NCBI GenBank assembly: GCA_017536285.1
Contig: JAFXHP010000007.1
Coordinates: 1-23,542, forward strand
Origin: Clostridia bacterium
GTDB taxonomy: Bacteria; Bacillota_A; Clostridia; UMGS1883; HGM11501
DNA length: 23,542 nucleotides
Reading direction: 5' to 3'
In this document: positions 15,230 through 23,494 of the stretch, one piece after another
How positions within the stretch are numbered: the stretch's first letter is position 1
Layout of the letters: every line of letters starts with the position of its first letter
The notes under the pieces: model-generated
Seen by the model: the letters and a program-made list of their open reading frames with translations, nothing else
What the model was told of the DNA's origin: nothing
Database searches by the model: none
Translations under genes and position numbers: made by a program

Positions 15230-16372
15230 ATGACAAAGACAAATAAAGTAAACAAAAATTCAATGGCCGCACTTATCTTCTGCTTTGTGCTTCTTGCGGT
15301 AGTTGTATTTCTGGAAAATTCCAAAATTATTCCTCCCACACATATTCTTTTCACAGTTCTTAAAAAAGGTGCTGTATATTCCCTTGTGGCGGTATCTATG
15401 AACCTTCTTAACGGTTTTACCGGTCTATTCTCCCTTGGTCAGGCCGGATTTATGCTTCTTGGTGCATACACCTATGCAATATTTACCGTGCCCACAGGAA
15501 TGAGAGAAACCGTATATTATCTTTACGGCGGCTCTGCAATAAACTTTTCCTTCCAGGAATTGTTTGGTAACATTTTCGGAAACGAAGGTTTCGGTGGGGT
15601 AGTGAGCCTCATTTTAGGAGTTCTTGTGGCAATAATCCGTGCCGGATGCGTGGCAGCACTCTTTGCATACTTAATCGGTCTTCCTGTATTACGTCTTAAG
15701 AGTGACTATCTTGCCATTGCAACTCTTGGTTTTGCGGAAATTATAAAAGCAGTATTCCAGTGGCAGACCCTTGGTCCGGTTACAAATGGTGCCAATATGA
15801 TAAAGAGCTTTCCCACATTCTCCAACTTCAATGTGAGAGCCGGCGGAAAGGTTGTATTTTACTTATCAAGCTTTGTTCCGCTGCTTGTTGCAATGATTTG
15901 TATTGCGATAATTATTCTTCTTATAAATTCCTCTTACGGAAGAAGTTTTAAGGCAATAAGAGATGACGAAATTGCGGCAGAGGCTATGGGTATCAATCTT
16001 GCAAAGCACAAGATGCTTTCCTTCTGCATATCCTCTTTCTTCGCAGGCGTTGGCGGTGCACTTTTTGCAATGTTCACAAACAATGCACAGGCAAGAGTGT
16101 TTACATCGGCGATGACTTATGAAATCCTTCTTATCGTTGTAATCGGCGGTATCGGGTCGGTATCTGGAAGCTGTATATCTTCTTTCCTGTTTGTGGCTTG
16201 CAGTGAATGGTTGTTAAGATTTCTTGACAACGAAACCTTTATCGGAGGATTCAAGGTTCCGCTTCTTAAGAACGGATTCCGTATGGTGGTATTCTCGATC
16301 ATCATTATGATCGTGGTGCTCTTCTTCAGACAGGGTATCATGGGCTCTAAAGAGCTTCCTGATTTATTCTAA
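15230..16372 (+). CDS. livM: branched-chain amino acid ABC transporter permease LivM
   Basis: A 380-residue multi-spanning permease. The LivM hallmark NGFTGLFSLGQAGFMLLGAY lies near residues 61-80. SDYLAIATLGFAEI and the coupling helix GRSFKAIRDDEIAAEAMGI follow, and GGIGSVSGS lies near the C-terminal third. A loop of about 40 residues around residues 85-125 is longer than in many homologues. AGGAGG lies 7-8 bases before the ATG. It acts with LivH, LivG and LivF. Confidence 0.94.
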   Translation: MTKTNKVNKNSMAALIFCFVLLAVVVFLENSKIIPPTHILFTVLKKGAVYSLVAVSMNLLNGFTGLFSLGQAGFMLLGAYTYAIFTVPTGMRETVYYLYGGSAINFSFQELFGNIFGNEGFGGVVSLILGVLVAIIRAGCVAALFAYLIGLPVLRLKSDYLAIATLGFAEIIKAVFQWQTLGPVTNGANMIKSFPTFSNFNVRAGGKVVFYLSSFVPLLVAMICIAIIILLINSSYGRSFKAIRDDEIAAEAMGINLAKHKMLSFCISSFFAGVGGALFAMFTNNAQARVFTSAMTYEILLIVVIGGIGSVSGSCISSFLFVACSEWLLRFLDNETFIGGFKVPLLKNGFRMVVFSIIIMIVVLFFRQGIMGSKELPDLF

Positions 16373-16401
16373 AAGAAAGCAAAGAAGGGGGAGAGTGTGA
16401 A

Positions 16402-17244
16402 ATGAGTAATTCGGTATTAAAGCTTAACGACATAACAATGCAGTTCGGCGGCGTTGTTGCGGTAAACAACCTCTCTCTTAATGTAAATGAAAATGAAATT
16501 GTTTCTTTAATAGGTCCTAATGGTGCCGGAAAGACAACGGTATTCAACGTTATCACCGGCGTTTACGAAGCAACTAACGGAAGCGTTGAGTTCTTCGGCG
16601 ATATAATGCTTGAAAATAAGCCGAGAGGCAAAATGAAAAAGCTTTACGCCGGCGAAAATAGGGGAAAGTATAACAATAAAATAGTTAAAACTCCCGATAA
16701 GATAACAAAGCTGGGCATTGCAAGAACGTTCCAGAATATTCGACTCTGGAAGAGTATGACGGTTTTTGAAAATGTTTTAACTGCAAAGCATATGAGAGCA
16801 AGGCACAATGTGTTTTCTGCAACCTTCCGCTTCTCTGCCAAGGAAGAGGCAAGAATGAGAGCGGAGACAGAAGCTCTTCTTAAGGAGCAGAATCTCTGGG
16901 AATTCCGTGATGAGCTCGCTTCAAGCCTTCCTTACGGTCTTCAGAGAAGACTTGAGATTGCGAGAGCTCTTGCAACAGAGCCTAAGTTACTTCTTCTTGA
17001 TGAGCCTGCGGCAGGTATGAATCCTCAGGAAACAGAGGAGCTTACCGCATTTATCGGAGAAATAAGAGACAAGTACAATCTTACTATTTTACTTATAGAG
17101 CATCATATGAATCTGGTTATGGATATTTCCGACAGAATTTATGTTATTGATTTCGGTAAGCTTATCGCAGAGGGTACACCCTCTGAGGTGCAGAAAAACG
17201 AAAGAGTAATTGATGCATATCTGGGGGTGAGCGACGATGAGTGA
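16402..17244 (+). CDS. livG: branched-chain amino acid ABC transporter ATPase LivG
   Basis: A 280-residue ABC ATPase. Walker A is GPNGAGKTT (38-46), the Q-loop is FQN (110-112), the signature is LPYGLQRRLEIARAL near 176-190, Walker B is LLLLDEP (196-202), and the switch His is H234 in LIEHH. It is about 25 residues longer than typical LivG because of a Lys/Arg/Asn-rich insertion at about residues 68-100, before the Q-loop. The 3' end overlaps livF by 8 bases, implying coupled translation. Confidence 0.95.
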   Translation: MSNSVLKLNDITMQFGGVVAVNNLSLNVNENEIVSLIGPNGAGKTTVFNVITGVYEATNGSVEFFGDIMLENKPRGKMKKLYAGENRGKYNNKIVKTPDKITKLGIARTFQNIRLWKSMTVFENVLTAKHMRARHNVFSATFRFSAKEEARMRAETEALLKEQNLWEFRDELASSLPYGLQRRLEIARALATEPKLLLLDEPAAGMNPQETEELTAFIGEIRDKYNLTILLIEHHMNLVMDISDRIYVIDFGKLIAEGTPSEVQKNERVIDAYLGVSDDE

Positions 17245-17950
17245 TTTCCTTAAAATTGAAGGTCTTAAAGTTAACTACGGCGGAATTGAAGCCGTAAAGG
17301 GAATTGATATTGATGTACCTGAAGGTAAAATCATCACTTTAATCGGTGCCAACGGTGCAGGAAAAAGCACGACCCTTAAAAGTATTGCAGGTCTTGTTAA
17401 GCCTAAGGAAGGTAAAATTACCTTTATGGGTGAGGATATTACCGGAAAAAATCCTACGGATATAGTTGCAAAGCACATTACGCTTGTTCCAGAGGGAAGA
17501 AGAATTTTCCCCGACCTTACGGTAAAGGAAAACTTAAAGATAGGTGCTTACTTAAGAAAAGACAAGCTTGATTCTGATTTTGAATATGTATACAGCCTTT
17601 TTCCCCGTCTTAAGGAAAGAGAATGGCAGGCAGGCGGAACGCTTTCGGGCGGAGAACAGCAGATGCTTGCAGTTGGTCGTGCACTTATGAGCCGTCCAAA
17701 GGTTATTATGATGGATGAACCTTCACTCGGTCTTGCACCGCTTGTTGTGCAGAGTATATTTGAAATTATCAAAGCAATAAATAAAGAGGGAATAACAGTT
17801 CTTTTAATTGAGCAGAATGCAAATATGGCACTTCAGACAGCTGACTTTGCATATGTACTTGAAACAGGTATGATAACAAAAGTAGGCACAGGTGCAGAGC
17901 TTTTAGCTGATGAAAGCATAAAGGAAGCATACTTAGGTAAGAGTAAATAA
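17237..17950 (+). CDS. livF: branched-chain amino acid ABC transporter ATPase LivF
   Basis: A 237-residue ABC ATPase of normal LivF length. Walker A is GANGAGKST (37-45), the family stretch VPEGRRIFPDLTVKENL lies at 84-100, the ABC signature is LSGGEQQMLAVGRAL (136-150), Walker B is VIMMDEP (156-162), and LLIEQNA supplies the H-loop region with Gln in place of His, as is usual in LivF. It forms the ATPase dimer with LivG. It is the last gene of the liv operon and is followed by a weak hairpin and a repeat-like element. Confidence 0.95.
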   Translation: MSDFLKIEGLKVNYGGIEAVKGIDIDVPEGKIITLIGANGAGKSTTLKSIAGLVKPKEGKITFMGEDITGKNPTDIVAKHITLVPEGRRIFPDLTVKENLKIGAYLRKDKLDSDFEYVYSLFPRLKEREWQAGGTLSGGEQQMLAVGRALMSRPKVIMMDEPSLGLAPLVVQSIFEIIKAINKEGITVLLIEQNANMALQTADFAYVLETGMITKVGTGAELLADESIKEAYLGKSK

Positions 17951-17957
17951 AACTTAG

Positions 17958-17984
17958 GCTATCCGGATTCTTTGTTCGGATAGC
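17958..17984 (+). terminator. weak terminator hairpin after livF
   Basis: GCTATCCG / CGGATAGC, an 8-bp stem with an 11-base loop, 7 bases after the livF stop. Only TTCGGC follows, with no T run, so termination may be inefficient. The T run may have been lost or displaced by the adjacent inverted-repeat element. Confidence 0.45.
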
Positions 17985-17989
17985 TTCGG

Positions 17990-18270
17990 CATAAGCCGAG
18001 GGAAGTTGATCCCTATAAGCCTTAAACTTGTTAAATTTGCACACTTCCAATTTGTCGTCCTCGTAAGACGTCAGTCTTGCTTCGTCCTCCGCATTGAAAT
18101 TGCACTAAATTTTCCTGCGTTTAAGGTCGAAGAGCTTAAAACCATCAAATTTTGATGGAAGACAAAGAAAATTCAAAAATAATACTGGCGTATATTTGCA
18201 GGATTTTCTGCAGTATTACGCAAAATTTGTGTTTTTAAGCCTTGTAGGGGGCAACTTCCCTCGGCTTATG
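17990..18270. repeat. 281-bp element with 19-bp perfect terminal inverted repeats (MITE-like or structured RNA)
   Basis: This fills most of the 343-base gap between livF and asnS. The ends CATAAGCCGAGGGAAGTTG (17990-18008) and its exact complement (18252-18270) are perfect inverted repeats. Similarity continues inward to 33 of 37 positions and then more weakly. Internal smaller hairpins include GTAAGAC-GTCA-GTCTTGC (about 18063-18080), a TTTAAG/CTTAAA pair, CCATCAAA-T-TTTGATGG (18142-18158) and TGCAG/CTGCA (about 18197-18213). There is no convincing ORF. TA dinucleotides lie in both tips, compatible with a TA-targeting element, but this is weak evidence. Confidence 0.65.
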
Positions 18271-18293
18271 TTAATGAAAGGAATGTGACATAA

Positions 18294-19688
18294 ATGAAAA
18301 GAGATTTTGTAAGAAGCATATATGAAGACACTGCTTCTTTCGCAGGAAAGGAAGTAGTAATAGGCGGTTGGATAAGAAATATCCGAGACAGTAAGGAATT
18401 CGGATTTATCGATCTTAACGACGGCAGCTGTTTTAAAAGTATACAGGTGGTTTTTGAAAGACAGAAAATTGCAAATTACGATGAAATCGCAGCACTTAAT
18501 ATAGGTGCTTCTGTTGTTGTAAAGGGCATTGTTGCACTTACACCTGAGATGAAACAGCCTTTTGAACTTAAGGCAACCGAGGTTGTGGTAGAAGGACTTT
18601 CTACACCCGATTACCCCATTCAGAACAAGAGACACAGCCTTGAGTTTTTAAGAGAACAAGCATATCTTCGCCCCAGAACGAATTTGTTCTCTGCAGTATT
18701 CAGAGTAAGAAGTGAAGTTGCTTATGCAATTCATTCTTTCTTCCATGAAAGGGGATTTGTATATGTTCATACACCGCTTATTACAGGTTCTGACTGTGAG
18801 GGAGCAGGTGAAATGTTCAGAGTAACAACCATGGATATGGAAAATCCTCCGAAAACTGAAGACGGAAAAATCGACTGGTCAAAGGATTTCTTCGGAAGAA
18901 GCACAAACCTTACGGTTTCCGGCCAGCTTGAAGGCGAAACATATGCTCTTGCATATGGTAAGATTTATACCTTCGGTCCCACGTTCCGTTCTGAAAATTC
19001 CAACACAGCACGTCACGCAGCTGAGTTCTGGATGATCGAACCCGAAATAGCATTTGCCGATCTTGATGACAATATGCAACTTGCATGGGATATGATTCAG
19101 TATATAATCAAGCACGTTTTAACAAACTGCAAGCAGGAACTTGAATTTTTCAACAGCTTTGTTGATAAGACTCTGCTGCAGAGACTTAATGACCTTGCAA
19201 AGAGCAGTTATAAAAAGGTTACTTATACAGAAGCAGTTGAGCTTCTTAAAAAGAGCGGTGAGAAGTTCAGCTATCCTGTTGAGTGGGGATGCGACCTTCA
19301 GACAGAGCACGAGAGATATCTTACAGAGCAGATTTTCAAGAGCCCTGTATTCGTTATCGACTATCCGAAGGAAATAAAATCCTTCTATATGCGTCTTAAC
19401 GATGACGGAAAGACAGTTGCTGCTATGGATATGTTGGTTCCCGGCGTAGGTGAGATCATCGGCGGAAGCCAGAGAGAAGAGAGGATCGACATTCTTTTAG
19501 AGAGAATGGCAGAGCTCGGTCTTAAGGAAGAAGATTACTGGTGGTATGTAAATCTTCGTCGTTATGGCGGAACAAAGCATGCAGGCTATGGCCTCGGTTT
19601 TGAACGAATTATTATGTACTTAACCGGTGTTTCCAATATCCGTGACGTAATTCCTTATCCTAGAACAGTAGGAAACGCAGAGTATTAA
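18294..19688 (+). CDS. asnS: asparaginyl-tRNA synthetase
   Basis: A 464-residue class IIb synthetase that charges tRNA-Asn. The N-terminal OB-fold anticodon-binding domain spans about residues 15-110 ([21 protein letters not shown]). The catalytic domain has motif 2 [21 protein letters not shown] and motif 3 [15 protein letters not shown]. The [17 protein letters not shown] insert is typical of bacterial AsnRS and separates it from AspRS. AAAGGA at 18277-18282 lies 11 bases before the ATG, a little far. I see no convincing sigma-A promoter in the preceding element and no T-box, so it may rely on read-through or on an unrecognised promoter. It ends at a strong bidirectional terminator. Confidence 0.96.
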   Translation: MKRDFVRSIYEDTASFAGKEVVIGGWIRNIRDSKEFGFIDLNDGSCFKSIQVVFERQKIANYDEIAALNIGASVVVKGIVALTPEMKQPFELKATEVVVEGLSTPDYPIQNKRHSLEFLREQAYLRPRTNLFSAVFRVRSEVAYAIHSFFHERGFVYVHTPLITGSDCEGAGEMFRVTTMDMENPPKTEDGKIDWSKDFFGRSTNLTVSGQLEGETYALAYGKIYTFGPTFRSENSNTARHAAEFWMIEPEIAFADLDDNMQLAWDMIQYIIKHVLTNCKQELEFFNSFVDKTLLQRLNDLAKSSYKKVTYTEAVELLKKSGEKFSYPVEWGCDLQTEHERYLTEQIFKSPVFVIDYPKEIKSFYMRLNDDGKTVAAMDMLVPGVGEIIGGSQREERIDILLERMAELGLKEEDYWWYVNLRRYGGTKHAGYGLGFERIIMYLTGVSNIRDVIPYPRTVGNAEY

Positions 19689-19696
19689 TATAAAAT

Positions 19697-19729
19697 AAAA
19701 AATCGGATTGCTGGGCAATCCGATTTTTT
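19697..19729. terminator. bidirectional terminator between asnS and the oxidoreductase gene
   Basis: A perfect 15-bp stem (AAAAAATCGGATTGC and its complement) with a TGG loop and terminal T/A runs on both sides. It serves asnS on the plus strand and the convergent gene on the minus strand. Confidence 0.94.
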
Positions 19730-19732
19730 GTT

Positions 19733-20778
19733 TTATAATTCAATCCAGCGGCTTTTTTCCGAAGATTGAAGAAGAGAATCTAATATCTTCTGGCTTCTGA
19801 GACCATCTTTTACGGTGGGAAGGTAGGGGCATTCTTTTCCTTCCACCATGTCTATAAACATTTGCTCCTGGGTTATTCTGTACTTGGCAGGAACGGAAAC
19901 TGTATGCATGCTTTCACATTCACGGTCAATATCTCCAATACAGACATTTAAAATGTCGGGGTTGTTTAAATTAAAGGAAATTACGCCTTCTGTACCGTAG
20001 ATATCATATTTAATGGTGTTGCCGTGGCCGAGAGCACAGCGAGTTACGGTGAATACTCCTGCAGCACCGTTTTCAAATTCTGCAAGGAAGTTGCAGTAGT
20101 CATCTGTCTCAACAGGAGCGTATTCCTCAGAGTCAAGTTTTTTTCTTTCCTTTACAATGATTCCTGTTTTTGCAGAAACTTTCTTCATATCTCCAATCAG
20201 AAACTCTGCCATATCTATTAAGTGAACGCCTAAATCACCAAGCACTCCTGTTCCTGCATATTCCTTTATAAAACGCCACTCAAGACGTCTGCCTTCTATA
20301 AATGCACTTGATTTAAGGTATTCAACATTTACACTTATTATGTCGCCAAGCAAACCTTTTTTCATTATTTCCTTGGCGTATCTTACAGCAGGCATAAAAC
20401 GGTATGTAAAGCACATCATGTTTGGAACCGGATTTTCCTCCAAAGCTTTCTTTAATGGCTGCGCTTTATCAAGATTTACAGAAAGTGGCTTTTCTACATT
20501 TACCGGTTTGCCGGCTTTTACTACATCTACTGCAATCGGAACGTGCAGATGGTTTGGGGTACAGATTTCAACTGCGTCAACTTCATCTGATGCAATTAAG
20601 TCCCGGTAGTCTGTGAATCTTAAATGTTCGGGAATGCCAAGCTTATCACCGGTAGCTTTTAATGCCTTTTCGTTTATATCGCAGATGGCAGTAATTTGGC
20701 CGCCTGATGCCTTTTGGATTTCGGGAATATGACGTCCGTTGGTAATTCCGCCAACGCCTACAATGCCTATTCTACCAT
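19733..20778 (-). CDS. Gfo/Idh/MocA-family oxidoreductase, start codon out of frame (apparent 1-base deletion)
   Basis: A sugar or inositol-type NAD(P)-dependent dehydrogenase of about 348 residues if intact. The Rossmann start RIGIVGVGGITNGRH, ICTPNHLH, the EKPLS motif and GDLGVHLIDMAE are all visible. Minus-strand translation is uninterrupted from 20794 to the stop at 19733, but it contains no in-frame ATG or GTG, and its first TTG is at 20443, well inside the domain. An ATG at 20776-20778, preceded 7 bases upstream by AAGGAG, is off by one base: it reads ATG GTA GAA TAG. Adding one base after ATGGT would restore M-V-R-I-G-I-V-G. This is either a sequence error or a real frameshift. It overlaps its ribosome binding site with the thuA-like stop, so they form one operon. 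Confidence 0.85.
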
Positions 20779-20789
20779 AATTATTCTCC

Positions 20790-21560
20790 TTATTTTATAT
20801 ATGTGTGTTTTTTGAGACTTTCGTCCTGGCCTTCAAATTTATCCTTGACATTTTCAAGAGCTTCAAAGTGTCCCAAAGTGGGGATGGGGCCTTCGGAAGG
20901 CTTTGCCCATTCAATAGCATTTTTCAAAATCTGGGTAATATCTTCTCTGTAGAAGGTGGGGTATTCCTCGTGACCGGGGCGGAAATAGAAAATCTTTCCA
21001 AGGCCTCTCTTGTAGCAGCAACCGCTTCTGAAAACTTCACCACCTGAAAACCAACTTATAAAAATAAGTTCGTCGGGAGCGGGAATTTCAAAGCGTTCGC
21101 CATAGGTCTCTTCCATGGGAAGTTCAATGTATTCGGGAAGATTTCTGCATATGGGGTGGGATGGTTCGATTACCCAGATTCTTTCCTTTTCGTCGTTCTC
21201 CCTCCATTTACTTCTGCATAGTGTACCCATGAGTTTTACGAAAGGTTTTGAAAGATGGGCGGAGTGGAGTGGGATAAATCCCATTCCTGCAAGAACTCTC
21301 TGCCTTACCTTTTCGGCTATTTCGTCAGGAACAGCGGAGTGTTTCATGTGTCCCCACCAAATTAAAACATCAGTGGAATTAAGAACTTCGTCTGTAAGAC
21401 CGCATTCCTCCATCTCCAGTGTTGCGGTTCTTATATTGTATTCTCCGCACTTTCCGAGCATTTCGGCAATGGCACCGTGTATACCTTCCGGATAAACCTT
21501 AGCTACTTTTTCGCTTTCCTTTTCGTGGATGTATTCGTTCCAGATAGTTACGTTTAGCAT
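20790..21560 (-). CDS. ThuA-like trehalose-utilisation family protein
   Basis: A 256-residue protein of the ThuA (glutamine-amidotransferase-like fold) family. Recognisable stretches are VLIWWGHMKHS (65-75), GMGFIPLHSAHLSKPF (92-107), ICRNLPEYIELPMEETYGE and YFRPGHEEYPTFY. ThuA proteins accompany sugar dehydrogenases in trehalose or other disaccharide catabolism, but the exact reaction is unsettled. AAAGGA 8 bases before the ATG sets the start. It is first of a two-gene minus-strand operon with the Gfo/Idh/MocA gene and faces an AraC-type regulator, which points to a small inducible carbohydrate module. Confidence 0.88.
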   Translation of the reverse strand: MLNVTIWNEYIHEKESEKVAKVYPEGIHGAIAEMLGKCGEYNIRTATLEMEECGLTDEVLNSTDVLIWWGHMKHSAVPDEIAEKVRQRVLAGMGFIPLHSAHLSKPFVKLMGTLCRSKWRENDEKERIWVIEPSHPICRNLPEYIELPMEETYGERFEIPAPDELIFISWFSGGEVFRSGCCYKRGLGKIFYFRPGHEEYPTFYREDITQILKNAIEWAKPSEGPIPTLGHFEALENVKDKFEGQDESLKKHTYIK

Positions 21561-21590
21561 AAAATCATTCCTTTCTGATTTCTTAATTGT

Positions 21591-21619
21591 ATTTTACACC
21601 ACTAAATAGCATAAATCAA
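21591..21619 (-). promoter_or_regulatory. promoter of the thuA-like operon
   Basis: On the minus strand TTGATT (21614-21619) and TAAAAT (21591-21596) are 17 bases apart. Predicted start is near 21584, about 24 bases before the ATG. Confidence 0.75.
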
Positions 21620-21661
21620 TGGATAAACCGCAAGGAAAATTGCACTTTTCGCCAAAAAATA

Positions 21662-21690
21662 TTGACATGATGTATCCGGTGTGCTAAAAT
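21662..21690 (+). promoter_or_regulatory. promoter of the araC-type gene
   Basis: TTGACA at 21662-21667, a 17-base spacer and TAAAAT at 21685-21690, with TG at 21682-21683 as extended -10. It is back to back with the thuA promoter; the two -35 boxes are 42 bases apart, with a small palindrome GCAA-GGAAAA-TTGC (21630-21643) between them that could be a regulator site. Confidence 0.85.
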
Positions 21691-21716
21691 TTTAATTATG
21701 AAAGAAGGCGGTATTA

Positions 21717-22538
21717 ATGCAGGTTGTGGCATTTGATAAGCTTTATAGTACAGATTACAATCTTAAAAATATTTTCTCTATGTGTCAGTACTGGAAAGAT
21801 AAGGATGTGTTCAGGCACGCTAATCCGCGGCCTACAGCGGCCTTTCTGTACCTTAAAAACTGCGGAGTAGAATATACTTTAGATAACGGGACTACGGTAC
21901 GGGGAAAAGAGGGCGATGTTATATATATACCGAGGGGCGCGGTATATTCATCGGTTTTTGGAAAAGAAACACGAGAAGGTGTTTCGACTTATCTTATTGA
22001 ATTTAACACCTTTGATGGAGAAGGTGAGTGTTTTGTTCTTTCTGATAGCATAATGGCAATAGAGAATATAAAAGGAAAAGAAGCAGATTGCTTTTTTGAG
22101 GCTGCTGATATATTCAAGTCGGCAAATCCATGTATTGCGGAAGCAAAGGCTGTTATCTACAAACTCATATCATCATTGAGCTATGAACATAAAATAAGAG
22201 ACATATATAAAAGTGAGTTTTCATCCATTGCTGAAGGAATTGTCTATATGGAAAATGATATATTGCAGGAAAAGTCAATTGCCGAAATTGCCGATATGTG
22301 TCATGTAAGTCCAAGTCATTTCCGAAGTTTATTTAAAAAATATTCCGGGGTTTCGCCCATAAATTATCAGATAAATGCAAAGGTGGAGCACGCCAAACTA
22401 TTGCTTCAGTCCGGTGATATGAATGTAGGGGAAGTGTCGGACTATCTGGGATTTTCCGACAAGGCGTATTTTTGCAGAATATTCAAAAAGTATACAGGTC
22501 TCTCCCCGAAGTCGTATCTGGTGAGAGAGCATGGTTAA
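21717..22538 (+). CDS. AraC-family transcriptional regulator
   Basis: A 273-residue regulator with an N-terminal cupin-like sensing domain (GDVIYIPRGAVY at 66-77) and a C-terminal AraC/XylS double helix-turn-helix. The first helix-turn-helix is SIAEIADMCHVSPSHFRSLF and the second is VGEVSDYLGFSDKAYFCRIF, ending in the GLSPKSYL tail. GAAGG at 21704-21708 lies 8 bases before the ATG. Divergent placement from the thuA/oxidoreductase operon suggests it controls those genes in response to a sugar. It is followed after 12 bases by the nusG-II gene, which is probably unrelated in function but may be co-transcribed. Confidence 0.92.
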   Translation: MQVVAFDKLYSTDYNLKNIFSMCQYWKDKDVFRHANPRPTAAFLYLKNCGVEYTLDNGTTVRGKEGDVIYIPRGAVYSSVFGKETREGVSTYLIEFNTFDGEGECFVLSDSIMAIENIKGKEADCFFEAADIFKSANPCIAEAKAVIYKLISSLSYEHKIRDIYKSEFSSIAEGIVYMENDILQEKSIAEIADMCHVSPSHFRSLFKKYSGVSPINYQINAKVEHAKLLLQSGDMNVGEVSDYLGFSDKAYFCRIFKKYTGLSPKSYLVREHG

Positions 22539-22550
22539 AGGAAGAATGAA

Positions 22551-22889
22551 ATGAAGAAAAAGGATTATATTTTCGCTGTAGTGCTGCTTTTGATATTTGG
22601 GATACTTTTTGTTTTAACTCAAAATCATGAAGAAGGAACGTATGTTACCGTAAGCATTGACGGTAAACAGTTTGGGAGCTATGTGCTTACAGCGAAGGAA
22701 CAGACAGTGAATATAGGTGAAAATAATATTCTTACTATTATAAATAATGAAGCGTTCATGAGCTATGCTGCGTGTCCCGATCAGATTTGCGTTAAGAAAG
22801 GTGCTGTATCAAAAGAAGGGGAAGATATTGTTTGCATGCCTAACTGTGTGATTGTAAAAGTAAAAGGCGGTGAAAATGATGCGGAGTAA
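22551..22889 (+). CDS. NusG domain II-containing membrane-anchored protein
   Basis: A 112-residue protein with one N-terminal membrane helix (about residues 6-23) and an extracytoplasmic NusG-domain-II fold. Two cysteine pairs are present, CPDQIC (75-80) and CMPNC (95-99). Such proteins sit next to Gx-transporter and ApbE/Rnf-linked genes in many Clostridia, and the function is not established. AAAGGAAG at 22537-22544 precedes the ATG. The 3' end overlaps the next gene by about 14 bases, so the two are coupled. Confidence 0.87.
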   Translation: MKKKDYIFAVVLLLIFGILFVLTQNHEEGTYVTVSIDGKQFGSYVLTAKEQTVNIGENNILTIINNEAFMSYAACPDQICVKKGAVSKEGEDIVCMPNCVIVKVKGGENDAE

Positions 22890-23388
22890 AGAAAGAATGA
22901 GAAAGCTTGTATATGTAGGAGTGCTTTCATCTCTTGCCATCGTTATGGGGTATCTTGAACAAATGATTCCGCTTCCTGTAAGTTTTCCCGGCGTAAAGAT
23001 AGGCCTTTCGAATATATGTGTTATTCTGGCACTTTACAGACTCGGATATAAAAGTGCGTTAGGCGTATCTATAATTAAATCGATAGTATGTGGCATACTG
23101 TTTTGGGGAGTGGGTGGAACACTTTACGGAGTAGCAGGTGCGGTTCTTTCGTTTATTATAATGGCGTTGCTGGAAAAGAAAGGATTTTTTGGAACCGTTG
23201 GAATCAGCATTGCGGGAGCACTGTTTCATAATATAGGGCAGCTCATTGCGTTGTTTATTCTATCCGGAAGCTTTTCTTTTGTATATTATCTTAGCGTTCT
23301 TGGAATATCATCGGTGATAACGGGGACAATAACCGGTGTGATAAGCGGTATAATAATAGAAAGAACGAGGCATATAGGAAGGTCATAA
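22876..23388 (+). CDS. Gx-transporter/heptaprenyl diphosphate synthase component I-like membrane protein
   Basis: A protein of about 170 residues with five or six hydrophobic segments, matching the Hpre_diP_synt_I family. PVSFPGVKIGLSNICVILAL near residues 28-48 is the family signature, and the fold resembles ECF-transporter substrate-binding subunits. Database names for this family (heptaprenyl diphosphate synthase component I) are probably misleading; a small-molecule transport role with the preceding NusG-II protein is inferred from gene order. Starts at 22876 or 22879 are both possible (AAGGCGG 5 or 8 bases upstream). It ends before a terminator at 23411. Confidence 0.85.
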   Translation: MMRSKERMRKLVYVGVLSSLAIVMGYLEQMIPLPVSFPGVKIGLSNICVILALYRLGYKSALGVSIIKSIVCGILFWGVGGTLYGVAGAVLSFIIMALLEKKGFFGTVGISIAGALFHNIGQLIALFILSGSFSFVYYLSVLGISSVITGTITGVISGIIIERTRHIGRS

Positions 23389-23410
23389 CCTGCCATATAT
23401 AAAAATGCAC

Positions 23411-23440
23411 AAACGCCGCGGGATTTTCCTGCGGCGTTTT
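23411..23440 (+). terminator. terminator after the Gx-transporter gene
   Basis: AAACGCCGCGGGA pairs with TCCTGCGGCGTTT around a TTT loop, 13 pairs with one G-T. The T tail is short, so strength is uncertain. Confidence 0.8.
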
Positions 23441-23465
23441 GTAGAATAATTCGTCGAAAAAAGTG

Positions 23466-23494
23466 TTGACAAATAATGGCGGGTGTGTTAAAAT
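23466..23494 (+). promoter_or_regulatory. strong sigma-A promoter at the right edge
   Basis: TTGACA at 23466-23471, a 17-base spacer and TAAAAT at 23489-23494, with TG at 23486-23487 as extended -10. Predicted start is near 23501. The remaining 42 bases to the edge contain no clear start codon with a binding site. They do carry a GCAAGT direct repeat (23505-23510 and 23516-23521), so this is probably the leader of a gene beyond the window. Confidence 0.8.

Noticed and set aside
16205..16230. Rex-operator-like TTGTTAA...TTGACAA inside livM
   Set aside because: The half-sites are 6 bases apart rather than 4, the second half is imperfect, and it lies in coding sequence.
17769..18050. Minus-strand reading frame entering the inverted-repeat element
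   Set aside because: It lies mostly antisense to livF and has no supporting start site or protein motif.
17990..18293. T-box riboswitch before asnS
   Set aside because: The location is right for an aminoacyl-tRNA synthetase leader, but the conserved AGGGTGGNACCGCG antiterminator sequence is absent and there is no terminator with a T run before the gene.
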